A DNA stretch of 16,768 bases from Verrucomicrobiales bacterium (GTDB taxonomy: Bacteria > Verrucomicrobiota > Verrucomicrobiia > Verrucomicrobiales > DEV007): NCBI GenBank assembly GCA_013911195.1, contig JACETS010000042.1:1-16768 (forward strand), in the 5' to 3' direction. Position 1 is the stretch's first letter; each line of letters opens with the position of its first letter. Of this stretch, positions 1-7,882 are shown in pieces. Under the pieces are notes generated by a model. That model saw nothing but the letters and a program-made list of their open reading frames with translations. It was not told the DNA's origin and ran no database searches. The translations under genes were made by a program, and so were the position numbers.

Positions 1-1889
1 GACAAACTCCAATCGGATATGGTGATGAGGATGACAATACTATTCTCGATGACATGAGGGGCTCCGACTTTGAATTTTCGGAGGCCTATACAAGTGTTTA
101 TTTTAGAAAAAAATTCATTGTCGAGAGAGGAAATATTCCAGCTAGACTATTATTAAAAAGTTACATTGATGATGGAGCTATCATTTGGATCAATGGTGTT
201 GAAGTAGCTAGATTATACGTTGAAGAAGACACTAAAGGTTTTGATGAAACGGCAAATAATCATGAAGCTATATGGGAATCAATTATCATTGGAAGATCAA
301 ATTTTTTGCTAAAGGAGGGAGAAAACATCATTGCCGTTCATGCCTTTAATAGAAATTTATCTAGTTCAGATTTTTCGTTCGACTTGGAACTGATGTCTGC
401 TCCATTCAAAGTCTCATTAATCGAGGCTGCTGATGCTGAGGGGAGATTCTTACCTTTAGAATCTCCAAACTTATCCCCTGATAGAGGATACTCTTTTCAG
501 GGAACTGATAAGTTTAAACAGCAGGTTATTTCCATTAAAACTATTAATGAAAATACCAGTTACGGTAAGTCCGATCATTCTGAAAGTGTGAGTCGACGTT
601 TTTTTAGCACAGATTCAATCACACCCTGGATTGCAGAAGTCGACGTATATGCGGCAAATCAATGGGCGTCTCAAGATTATTTATTAAGCGGAACTCTATT
701 ACCTCCTCGAATTGAAGAGAGTATGATTCAAAACCATTCTTGGATATCTTATGGCTACACAGAAAATAATACGCCTTCTGAGGTAGACTCAATCATTGCA
801 TTCCATAATGAAGCGATCAGGAGACTAGATTATGCAATCAATCGTGATCAATTCATAGCATGCGTTGGGCTTAATAATGGAAACAACACAACCGTTCCAT
901 CCATCCTTGCATCGAGTTATAATGCCATTGTAGTTGGAAACACTAATGGATCTCATAGTAGAGGAGGCACTCCTGCTGCTCCAATCAATAGTTCAGGGAT
1001 AACGGGACATGATGGACCAGGACGGTTGAAACCTGATATTGTCGCAAACGATAGCTCAACGAGCAGTTGCACCCCTCAAATAAGTTCTGCCATTGCTTTT
1101 CTTAGTGGCATCGCTACACATCAAGAAAAACCAACCGCTTGTTTTCCAGAAGCAATGAAAGCTATCATTATGGCAGGGGCAGATAAAAACACACTACCTG
1201 ACTGGACAAGATCCGCGAACAAACCCATTGATCCCGTTTACGGGGCAGGAAAAATAAATGTGTACAATAGTTATAAAATCATAACTGAAGCACAGAAACT
1301 ATCCACAAGTGATTATAATCACTATGGATGGGATTTTAATGCCTTAGAAAAAGATAATGAAATATTTTATAACATCTTTCTTAAAGAAGATTCAACGGAA
1401 GCTGTTTTTTCATTAAATTGGAACCGCTCGATTATTGATGCACCATGGGTCAACGATAAAGAATACAGAGAATCACTAGCCGATATGTCTATATCAATTT
1501 GCCGCCTAGATGGTGAAGATTTAGCTCTTTATGATTTCAGTGATTCAAGAATTGATAACGTTGAACACATTTACTTGAGAGGTTTACCAAAGGGAATGTA
1601 TCAGCTTAAAGTGACCACCAATGCATTCACCCATTTTGGAATAGCTTGGAGAGCTGAAACAGGCGATTTACCAGAATTAGAAATCAATATGAATCTTCAA
1701 GATGTCAGGATTGAATGTAATAATTTAATAAATGGAAAAGAATTTACTCTCCAAAGTTCGTATGATTTTCAGAATTGGACCAAGAAACACAGTTTCACGG
1801 CTAAAGAAACTTCACACGAAATTATAGAAAAAATAAACGATCAAAAAAAGAAATCCTATTACAGACTTTTATGGAATCCTGTTAACTAG
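1..1889 (+). CDS. Secreted subtilisin-like (S8) multidomain protein, 5' end cut off by window
   Basis: The reading frame is open from base 3 with no stop, so the gene starts before the window; the ATG at 54 is internal. Bases about 15-400 encode a beta-sandwich (galactose-binding-like) domain of a kind frequent in Verrucomicrobiota and Planctomycetota surface proteins, with the pattern IGYGDEDD then VYFRKKF and IWINGVEVAR. Bases about 405-1300 resemble an S8 peptidase. The Ser motif reads STSSCTP (usual GTSxAxP) with the Ser codon at 1062; before it come a KPDIVAN stretch and an oxyanion-like GLNNGNN segment. A DHSESV segment (His codon 576) is in the place of HGTxVA. No DTG/DSG Asp motif is present; the best aligned residue is Glu (codon 423). 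After that come a pre-peptidase-C-terminal-like beta domain (about 1370-1660) and a C-terminal module (about 1670-1880) ending in YYRLLW, a tail style common in Verrucomicrobiota. Probably exported. Protease activity is uncertain given the altered triad. It ends 6 bp from convergent parC. Confidence 0.7.
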   Translation, partial: QTPIGYGDEDDNTILDDMRGSDFEFSEAYTSVYFRKKFIVERGNIPARLLLKSYIDDGAIIWINGVEVARLYVEEDTKGFDETANNHEAIWESIIIGRSNFLLKEGENIIAVHAFNRNLSSSDFSFDLELMSAPFKVSLIEAADAEGRFLPLESPNLSPDRGYSFQGTDKFKQQVISIKTINENTSYGKSDHSESVSRRFFSTDSITPWIAEVDVYAANQWASQDYLLSGTLLPPRIEESMIQNHSWISYGYTENNTPSEVDSIIAFHNEAIRRLDYAINRDQFIACVGLNNGNNTTVPSILASSYNAIVVGNTNGSHSRGGTPAAPINSSGITGHDGPGRLKPDIVANDSSTSSCTPQISSAIAFLSGIATHQEKPTACFPEAMKAIIMAGADKNTLPDWTRSANKPIDPVYGAGKINVYNSYKIITEAQKLSTSDYNHYGWDFNALEKDNEIFYNIFLKEDSTEAVFSLNWNRSIIDAPWVNDKEYRESLADMSISICRLDGEDLALYDFSDSRIDNVEHIYLRGLPKGMYQLKVTTNAFTHFGIAWRAETGDLPELEINMNLQDVRIECNNLINGKEFTLQSSYDFQNWTKKHSFTAKETSHEIIEKINDQKKKSYYRLLWNPVN

Positions 1890-1895
1890 AGAGCT

Positions 1896-4031
1896 CTACA
1901 ATAACTCTAACTGACCTTTTTTTCTGACCACTTTGTCCACTTTGTTCTTTGTTAATATATTTCCTTTGGATGCTCTACCCTTAATGGAAACATCAGCAAA
2001 GTTAACTTCAAATTCTTTCACTCTAAGCCTAGGCGCAGGCTTTAAAACAACATTCACTACGGGCGTTTCTTTATCCGATTCATGCGCTGAAAAGAAAAGT
2101 ACTCTCGTGCCATTATTTCCTTTTGTAAGATCATACATTTTTTCTCTGGTAACCCCTTGCACCGTAAAACGTTTTACTAAGGTGGCACCGTCTCTACCAT
2201 CTCTATAAATCATACAATAGTATTTAGGCTCATCTTTCTTAAAGATAGCAACATGTGCAGGATTCTTCCCAACATAGGTTTTCTCGGCAACTTTTGAAAC
2301 CTGCATTGTTCCCTCTCTGCCAAAAACAATTAAATCATCCATTCTTGAGCAACGATCAACCGACACTCCACTACTCTTAAGCCCCCACCCGGCAAAGCCT
2401 GTCTTAGAATTCAAATAGATAGTCTCAGTTGCTACCGCCACATTTTTGGCAATCACCTTACTGAAACTAGAAACTTCGGTTTTTCGTTCTCTTCCTTTAC
2501 CAAATTTCTCTTTTAGCTCTTTGTAATACCTAATCGTGTATCTGGTAATTTGTGAGATATCTCTCTTAACCTCTTTGATCTTGTCCTCAATTCCTTTGAT
2601 AAGCTCATCTGCCTTAAAGGAATCATACTTTGAAATTCTCTTTATTTTTATTTCTGTTAGCTTTACGACATCTTCTTCAACTACCTTCCTTCTAAGCTTT
2701 TTTAAATATGGCTTAAGGCCTTTCCAGATTTCTTCGATAACTGACTCCCAAGTGGTGCATTCCTCAATACGACGATAAATCTTATTTTCGATAAAAATCC
2801 GCTCTAAAGAACTATGATGCCATTTATCTTCAAGTTCTCCGAGCTTAATTTCTAATTCCCATTTCAGAAGGTCACGAGTCCGCAGAGAAGATTTTTTCAA
2901 CAAATCATCCACAGTATAAAATCGTGGTTTATCTTCCTCTATGACACATGAATTAGGAGAAATTGTCACCTCACAATCAGTGAAGGCAAACAATGCTTCA
3001 ATTGCTGTATCAGGATCTAGACCTACCGGTAAATGAACATTTATTTCAACCTTTTCCGCGGTAATATCCTCAATTTTTGATATCTTTATTTTTCCTTTCT
3101 CATTAGCAGATACAATATTATCCATCAATCCTCCAGCAGTAGTACCAAAGGGTATTTCGGTGATTTTAAGGAGTCTTTTGTTCTTTGTTTTTTCAATTCT
3201 TGCTCTGACTCTTACCTTACCTCCACGCAATCCTCCGTTGTATTCTGACGCATCCATGATTCCACCTGTTGGAAAATCAGGCATTAATTTTGTTCGCTTT
3301 TTACGCAAGACATCAATGCATCCATCGATCAGTTCATTGAAATTATGAGGTAATATTTTACATGCTAAACCAACGGCTATTCCCTCTGCGCCATGCGCTA
3401 AGAGTAATGGAAACTTCAACGGTAAGTTTACAGGCTCTTGATTTCGCCCATCATAAGAGGCTGCCCAATTAGTAGTTTTTGCATTAAAGGCAACGGCCAG
3501 AGCAAACTTTGATAACCTTGCTTCAATGTAACGAGTTGCCGCGGCTTTATCCCCCGTCAATATATTGCCCCAGTTTCCTTGAGTATCGATCAGTAGATTT
3601 TTTTGCCCCATAGCAACCAAGGCATCTGCTATTGATGCGTCACCATGAGGATGGTACTGCATTGTATGCCCTACTACGTTAGCAACTTTATTGTAACGAC
3701 CATCATCTTTTTCTTTTAGTGAATGAAGGATACGCCTCTGAACTGGCTTAAGTCCATCATTCAGACTAGGGACAGCCCTTTCCAAAATTACATAACTCGC
3801 ATAGTCGATGAACCATGAAGAATACATATCATCGATATGTATGACTCCGGCTTTTTCTGGATCCCTAACCTTGGGCTTAGGCCTTTTACTTTTATTTGTT
3901 TTTTTTGTATTGGAACTTGGAGATTTTTTAACAGTCTTTTTGGTTACCTTTTTTACAGCTCCACCCTTAGGAACTTTCTTTTTAAGTACCTTTCTTTTGA
4001 TGATTTTTTTAACAACTTTCTTTTTTGCCAT
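1896..4031 (-). CDS. parC: DNA topoisomerase IV subunit A (ParC/GyrA family)
   Basis: Type IIA topoisomerase A subunit, which cuts and rejoins duplex DNA and works with a ParE/GyrB-type ATPase in chromosome decatenation. The winged-helix/tower core is clear: RAVPSLNDGLKPVQRRIL at about residues 86-102, the YHPHGD segment near 126-131 and the catalytic Tyr168 in ATRYIEARL. The product is 711 residues, shorter than a typical GyrA. I see no GyrA box, and the C-terminal beta-pinwheel is short, with a late IKGRASKGNILTK motif as in Bacteroidota-type ParC; I therefore prefer ParC to GyrA. The first 56 residues are very lysine-rich with no acidic residue (27 Lys/Arg in the first 60), an unusual extension. 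The ATG at 4031 gives this tail and has no Shine-Dalgarno motif; the conserved core starts near residue 62. No parE is adjacent: the upstream gene is divergent. Long open frames on the opposite strand are shadows of this gene. Confidence 0.93.
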   Translation of the reverse strand: MAKKKVVKKIIKRKVLKKKVPKGGAVKKVTKKTVKKSPSSNTKKTNKSKRPKPKVRDPEKAGVIHIDDMYSSWFIDYASYVILERAVPSLNDGLKPVQRRILHSLKEKDDGRYNKVANVVGHTMQYHPHGDASIADALVAMGQKNLLIDTQGNWGNILTGDKAAATRYIEARLSKFALAVAFNAKTTNWAASYDGRNQEPVNLPLKFPLLLAHGAEGIAVGLACKILPHNFNELIDGCIDVLRKKRTKLMPDFPTGGIMDASEYNGGLRGGKVRVRARIEKTKNKRLLKITEIPFGTTAGGLMDNIVSANEKGKIKISKIEDITAEKVEINVHLPVGLDPDTAIEALFAFTDCEVTISPNSCVIEEDKPRFYTVDDLLKKSSLRTRDLLKWELEIKLGELEDKWHHSSLERIFIENKIYRRIEECTTWESVIEEIWKGLKPYLKKLRRKVVEEDVVKLTEIKIKRISKYDSFKADELIKGIEDKIKEVKRDISQITRYTIRYYKELKEKFGKGRERKTEVSSFSKVIAKNVAVATETIYLNSKTGFAGWGLKSSGVSVDRCSRMDDLIVFGREGTMQVSKVAEKTYVGKNPAHVAIFKKDEPKYYCMIYRDGRDGATLVKRFTVQGVTREKMYDLTKGNNGTRVLFFSAHESDKETPVVNVVLKPAPRLRVKEFEVNFADVSIKGRASKGNILTKNKVDKVVRKKGQLELL

Positions 4032-4090
4032 GCAAATTTATCTAATAAACACCTTAATAAGTATTTCAGATTTGTTAAATAAATAACAGG

Positions 4091-4148
4091 CTAAGATAAT
4101 CAGTCAAATCAACTCTGATCTTAGAATTAATAAATTTTCTTTTAATTC
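4091..4148. repeat. Two abutting inverted repeats in the parC/MDR divergent spacer
   Basis: CTAAGAT (4091-4097) is the reverse complement of ATCTTAG (4118-4124). Directly after it, GAATTAA (4124-4130) is the reverse complement of TTAATTC (4142-4148). In addition TCTGA (4114-4118) could pair with TCAGA (4147-4151), so alternative pairings exist. These lie in the only spacer from which both parC and the downstream MDR-phn cluster could be transcribed. They could be operators or leader hairpins. There is no T tract, so a terminator is unlikely. AT-rich DNA produces such repeats by chance, hence the low confidence in function. Confidence 0.35.
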
Positions 4149-4217
4149 AGAGGAAAATTTAAAAATCATCAAGATCACTTATTGACGCTATCGATGAGGT
4201 TGGTAGTCTCATTTAGA

Positions 4218-5213
4218 ATGAAAGCGATGGTAATGACAGGGTTTGGCACCCCAGAAGTTTTTGAATTAAGAGAGATTCCCAAACCTCAAATTAGGCCAGG
4301 CTATGTGATAATCAGAGTCAGAGCCAGCTCAGTGAACCCAATAGACTATAAAATTAGATCCGGCCTTTTAAAGAATCTCGCACCTGAAAATGGAGTACTC
4401 GGATTTGATGTTTCAGGAATAATTGATGCGGTAGGTGATGGCGTTACTAAATTTAAGGAAGGCGATGAAGTCTTTGGTTGTAGTGGTGCAATTACCGGAA
4501 ACCCAGGAGCTCTCGCCGAGTATCAGTTAGTTGACGAGCGACTACTCGCTTTGAAGCCAAACAGTCTTACTTTGGAAGAATGCGCGGCATTACCACTCGT
4601 AAGCATTACCGCCTGGGATGCTTTAATTAGGGGAGCTAAAATTAACCAAGCTGATAAAGTTTTAGTTCATGGTGGTGCCGGAGGAGTTGGTCACCTAGGC
4701 GTTCAGCTTGCCAAAGCATTTGGGGCAGATGTTTATTCAACAGTTTCCTCTGATATTAAATCAGAGTTAGTCCGAAATTACGGCGCTACTCCAATTAATT
4801 ATAACTCAGCCAGCATTGCTGAATATGTTAATGAACACACTAAAGGTGAAGGTTTTGATGTAATCTTTGATACAGTGGGAGGAAACGTGCTGAACGATAG
4901 TTTTGAAGCCTCAAAATTAGAAGGAAGAGTAACATCAGTAAACACAAGAATTAAATGCGATCTAACTATTCTTCATCAAAAAGCTCTGTCTCTTCATGTG
5001 GTTTTCATGATAATCCCTATTCTTTACGACCAGCATGAGGGAAAGAATAGGCATGGTGAAGTCTTAAAGGAAATTGCCAATAAAGTTGATTCAGGTTTTA
5101 TCTCACCGCTTATTCATGAGCAAATATTTTCTTTTAATGAAGTTAGTGAAGCTCATACACTACTAGAGGAAGGCAGAGCCATTGGGAAAGTAATTCTACG
5201 AGGTTTCGATTAA
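4218..5213 (+). CDS. Zinc-independent medium-chain alcohol dehydrogenase/quinone reductase (MDR) family oxidoreductase
   Basis: Predicted cytosolic NAD(P)H-dependent oxidoreductase of the quinone reductase/enoyl reductase branch of the MDR superfamily. From the ATG at 4218 the product is 331 residues, normal for the family. The GroES-like N-terminal half carries SSVNPIDYKIRSG (38-49) and GFDVSGIIDAVGDGV (62-76). The Rossmann half has HGGAGGVGHLGVQLAK (151-166), the nucleotide-binding glycine motif, and FDVIFDTVGG (213-222). The Cys/His zinc ligands of true alcohol dehydrogenases are not visible. A TTG at 4182 would add 12 residues (including an ATG at 4194), but family proteins normally begin as MKAMVMTGFG does here, so I chose 4218. 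The substrate cannot be told from sequence. It lies 31 bp before the phnC-like gene on the same strand and may head that transcript, but no functional link to phosphonate transport is established. Confidence 0.88.
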   Translation: MKAMVMTGFGTPEVFELREIPKPQIRPGYVIIRVRASSVNPIDYKIRSGLLKNLAPENGVLGFDVSGIIDAVGDGVTKFKEGDEVFGCSGAITGNPGALAEYQLVDERLLALKPNSLTLEECAALPLVSITAWDALIRGAKINQADKVLVHGGAGGVGHLGVQLAKAFGADVYSTVSSDIKSELVRNYGATPINYNSASIAEYVNEHTKGEGFDVIFDTVGGNVLNDSFEASKLEGRVTSVNTRIKCDLTILHQKALSLHVVFMIIPILYDQHEGKNRHGEVLKEIANKVDSGFISPLIHEQIFSFNEVSEAHTLLEEGRAIGKVILRGFD

Positions 5214-5244
5214 CAATAATATTAGAAAATCCGTAAATAATTTC

Positions 5245-6036
5245 ATGACTGATAACGCTGAGTCCAAAGCGCATTTTATTATTTCCAAGATTGACCACTT
5301 TTACAGCAAGACACCTGCTCTCAAAGGGATTAATCTTACCATTAATGAAGGAGAGAAAGTTGCAATAGTCGGGCCCAGTGGAAGTGGAAAGACGACGTTA
5401 CTAAGCATGTTGAACGCCAGTCTTCAACCCACACAGGGACAGATTATTATACAGGGTAAAAGTTCGAGCCAGTACACTTCAAAAGAAATTAAAGCCCTGC
5501 GCTCAAAAATTGCTCTAATACCCCAAAACCTTGCACTAGTTAGTAGTTTCAAGGTTTGGCAAAATGTTATTACTGGAAATATAGGTAAGTATGGATTTCT
5601 TGAATTATTAAAAAATCTTCTAGCGCCAGCAAAGAAAACCCTAATAGATATTCATAGTATATTGGATAGAGTTGGAATTGAGGAAAAACTTTTTTCAACA
5701 ACCTCTAATCTTTCGGGAGGGCAAAGACAAAGGGTTGCAGTAGCAAGAAGCATCTTTCAATCTCCTTCTGCTATCCTCGCGGATGAACCCGTTTCTAGTG
5801 TGGATCCTGCGCGGGCGAGGAGTCTTGTTGAATTACTTTTGAAAGTTGCAGACGAAGAAAAAACTACATTGATAATGAGCCTTCACAATTTGGAGTTGGC
5901 GATGAAAAAATTTCCCAGAGTGGTTGGAATGAGAAATGGGTCGGTCCAATTTGATCGGAGCCCTGATCAAATCTCAAAAGAAGAACTACAGGAACTGTAT
6001 CAACTTGAAGAAAAAGAAATTCTTGAAGATGGCTGA
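5245..6036 (+). CDS. phnC: Phosphonate-type ABC transporter ATPase (PhnC-like)
   Basis: ATP-binding subunit of an importer of the phosphonate/phosphite family; it powers the two membrane subunits encoded next. All nucleotide-binding motifs are present: Walker A GPSGSGKT (43-50), Q-loop Gln94, signature LSGGQRQR (156-163), Walker B AILADEP (176-182, Glu181) and switch His213 in SLHNLEL. A length of 263 residues is usual for PhnC. The family call rests on these motifs together with the two downstream PhnE-like permeases. The last 8 bases overlap the start of the first permease, which implies translational coupling. The substrate could be a phosphonate, phosphite or another small oxyanion; nothing in the ATPase decides this. 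Confidence 0.88.
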   Translation: MTDNAESKAHFIISKIDHFYSKTPALKGINLTINEGEKVAIVGPSGSGKTTLLSMLNASLQPTQGQIIIQGKSSSQYTSKEIKALRSKIALIPQNLALVSSFKVWQNVITGNIGKYGFLELLKNLLAPAKKTLIDIHSILDRVGIEEKLFSTTSNLSGGQRQRVAVARSIFQSPSAILADEPVSSVDPARARSLVELLLKVADEEKTTLIMSLHNLELAMKKFPRVVGMRNGSVQFDRSPDQISKEELQELYQLEEKEILEDG

Positions 6037-6907
6037 AATTAACTCCCTTCCATCACTATCTTATAGGGGCATTCTTTTTGGCAAAAGGAGATCTTTATTA
6101 TTGTGGATAACAACAATAACCATTATTTGTGGAGCTCTCATCGGACTGAACCCAGAATCGCTCATCAATGAGAATAGTTTCAAACTGGCTAAAGAATTTT
6201 TTAAAGCATCAACTAGCCCCGCTTTTGATTACGAAAAACCTGTAAATGGAGCAGACCCTTTTTTGAAAACGGTTTTTGAGTCGGTTTTATCCACATTTAA
6301 ATTCGCAGTTTTAGCAATGAGCTTTTCTATTCCCTTGGGAGCTTTTCTTGCCTTTTTTTCAACAACGGCGTGGTGGCCAGAAAAACTGAATCATAAACCA
6401 TATAAATTATTTCTCCGCACCTTACATATCATTTCAAGATCATGGATAGCCTTTGCTAGATCAATTCATGAACTTATTTGGGGAATAATCTTTATAACAG
6501 CAATGGGATTATCGACTGAAGCCGCAATAATTGCGGTAACAATTCCTTTTTCAGGAATATTAGCAAAAATATATGCAGAAATATTCGAAGAACATACTAA
6601 AGATGTTCAGACGATGTTTCGGTCAATCGGAGCGGGTTACTTTGGCTCTTTTATATTCGGAATCGTTCCTTTAGCAATTCCAGACTTAGTGTCATACACC
6701 TTTTATAGATTAGAGTGTGCATTACGAACTGCAGCCGTATTCGGCTTTATTGGCATTGAAACAATAGGGTACAGAATCAAGTTATCTTCTGATGAATTTC
6801 ATTATCACGAAGTTTGGACATATCTCTATGCGCTATTTTTAACAGTAGCTTTAATCGAGTGGTGGGGAGCTAAAATCAGGAAAACTCTCAATGCAAATCT
6901 CAACTAA
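6029..6907 (+). CDS. phnE: Phosphonate-type ABC transporter permease (PhnE-like), first copy
   Basis: Inner-membrane permease subunit of the adjacent ABC importer. I start it at the ATG at 6029, inside the end of the phnC-like gene (8-bp overlap), giving 292 residues. The frame extends back to 5936, but those 31 extra residues fall inside the ATPase gene and look like noise. A first membrane segment lies near 23-40, followed by a periplasmic stretch of about 45 residues, then several more segments from about 90. The conserved coupling region reads ARSIHELIWG (143-152), and the C-terminal family motif is YTFYRLE ... AAVFGFIGIETIGY (about 223-248). This matches the PhnE pattern YxxxRxE followed by GxxGxGGIG, with GIETIG in place of the usual glycine-rich end. 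It is clearly diverged from the second copy. Confidence 0.83.
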   Translation: MAEINSLPSLSYRGILFGKRRSLLLWITTITIICGALIGLNPESLINENSFKLAKEFFKASTSPAFDYEKPVNGADPFLKTVFESVLSTFKFAVLAMSFSIPLGAFLAFFSTTAWWPEKLNHKPYKLFLRTLHIISRSWIAFARSIHELIWGIIFITAMGLSTEAAIIAVTIPFSGILAKIYAEIFEEHTKDVQTMFRSIGAGYFGSFIFGIVPLAIPDLVSYTFYRLECALRTAAVFGFIGIETIGYRIKLSSDEFHYHEVWTYLYALFLTVALIEWWGAKIRKTLNANLN

Positions 6908-6908
6908 G

Positions 6909-7832
6909 ATGTCAGAAGAGAATCAAATAAAGAGAATTCAAGAGCTTAGAAAGAATAGAGAAATTTCAAGATTTCTAAGGTTAAGTATCGCTCTTTTAAT
7001 CATTGCCATTCTTTGGTCCTGGACTGCCGAGACTCTTCATGAATCGGTTATTAGCGAAGAACAAAGAACACAAAACCTCAATAATTTCTTAAAGAAAATT
7101 GTACCTGATCCCACTCGGGATTCAGGAAATTGGTCCGACTCACTACCCTGGATTTCAAAAATTATTTTTGATGAAGAGGGCCTCATGGCTAGCCTTATGA
7201 CTTTTGGACTAGCCACAACTGCTATCTGGATATCTGCAAGCATGGCATTTATTTTATTACCTTTAGCAGCAAGAAATTTAGCCACTAACCGTCCATTAGG
7301 AGTGAACGAAAGTACCAATTTATGGATGGCAATTTTTTGGAAATTAATCAATAAATTATCACGCCTCGTTTTTTTATTTACGAGAAGTTTACCTGAGTAC
7401 GTTCTTGGTTTTTTATTACTATCCATACTAGGCCCAGACCCATGGGCCTTAGTACTTGCTTTAGCAATACATAACATTGGGATTCTTGGAAGATTAGGTT
7501 CTGAGATCATTGAAAATAATCAATCAGAAACCCCTAGAACTTTTATCGCTCAAGGCAGCAGCCGTCTTAACAGCTACATCTCGGCTCTAATACCTGAAAC
7601 TTTTTCTAGAATGCTTATCTATTATTTTTATAGATGGGAGACTTGTGTTAGAGAATCAACGGTTCTGGGGATGCTTGGCATCGCCTCTCTCGGTTTTTTA
7701 ATCAATGAAGCCAAAGCAGGCAGGGACTTTGACAAAATGATAGCCTTAATAATTATGGGCTCTTTAATTGTTATTCTTGGTGATCTCTTTTCTTATTGGA
7801 TTAGAAAAAAATTGCGCCTAAATAACGCATAA
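6909..7832 (+). CDS. phnE: Phosphonate-type ABC transporter permease (PhnE-like), second copy
   Basis: Second membrane subunit, presumably pairing with the first to form a heterodimeric channel. The ATG at 6909 follows the preceding stop by one base; an ATG at 6891 would add 6 residues and overlap the first permease by 17 bp. Neither has a Shine-Dalgarno motif. From 6909 the product has 307 residues: a membrane segment near 25-40, a soluble periplasmic stretch of about 50 residues, then a block of segments from about 97. Family landmarks are TRSLPEYVLG (158-167) and YYFYRWETCVRESTVLG (238-254), followed by MLGIASLGF. The C-terminus ends in a basic IRKKLRL tail. No PhnD-like binding protein follows: the next gene is a peptidase after a 120-bp gap. 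Confidence 0.83.
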   Translation: MSEENQIKRIQELRKNREISRFLRLSIALLIIAILWSWTAETLHESVISEEQRTQNLNNFLKKIVPDPTRDSGNWSDSLPWISKIIFDEEGLMASLMTFGLATTAIWISASMAFILLPLAARNLATNRPLGVNESTNLWMAIFWKLINKLSRLVFLFTRSLPEYVLGFLLLSILGPDPWALVLALAIHNIGILGRLGSEIIENNQSETPRTFIAQGSSRLNSYISALIPETFSRMLIYYFYRWETCVRESTVLGMLGIASLGFLINEAKAGRDFDKMIALIIMGSLIVILGDLFSYWIRKKLRLNNA

Positions 7833-7863
7833 TTACATTATTACTACTCATCCTGTAAAGTAA

Positions 7864-7882
7864 CATACTTATCATAAGTATG
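7864..7882. repeat. Perfect 8-bp inverted repeat upstream of the M1 peptidase gene
   Basis: CATACTTA (7864-7871) and TAAGTATG (7875-7882) are exact reverse complements around a TCA centre. The repeat sits 70 bp before the peptidase ATG and 31 bp after the last permease stop. No T run follows on either strand, so an intrinsic terminator is unlikely; the form suits a dimeric repressor operator or a small hairpin. A weak promoter-like pair (TTGCAG, then TAGATT about 16 bp later) lies just downstream. The role is inferred only. Confidence 0.4.

Noticed and set aside
54..56. ATG at 54 as the true start of the S8-like gene
   Set aside because: The frame is open upstream to base 3 and encodes IGYGDEDD, part of the same beta domain, so the gene begins outside the window.
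1881..1922. Possible intrinsic terminator TAGAG...CTCTA then a T run
   Set aside because: The stem is only 5 bp with a loose loop, and the T run is several bases away and is simply the Lys codons of the parC C-terminus read in reverse.
3808..4086. Plus-strand open frames opposite the start of parC, rich in Phe and Leu
   Set aside because: They are mirror products of the lysine-rich ParC head; hydrophobicity follows from antisense of AAA/AAG codons.
5936..6028. N-terminal extension of the first permease frame
   Set aside because: It lies wholly inside the ATPase gene in another frame, encodes a basic, non-family sequence, and the ATG at 6029 gives a normal PhnE start.
7037..7510. 157-codon open frame on the minus strand
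   Set aside because: It is antisense to the second permease, whose family motifs and membrane pattern are clear; the opposite product has no recognisable domain.
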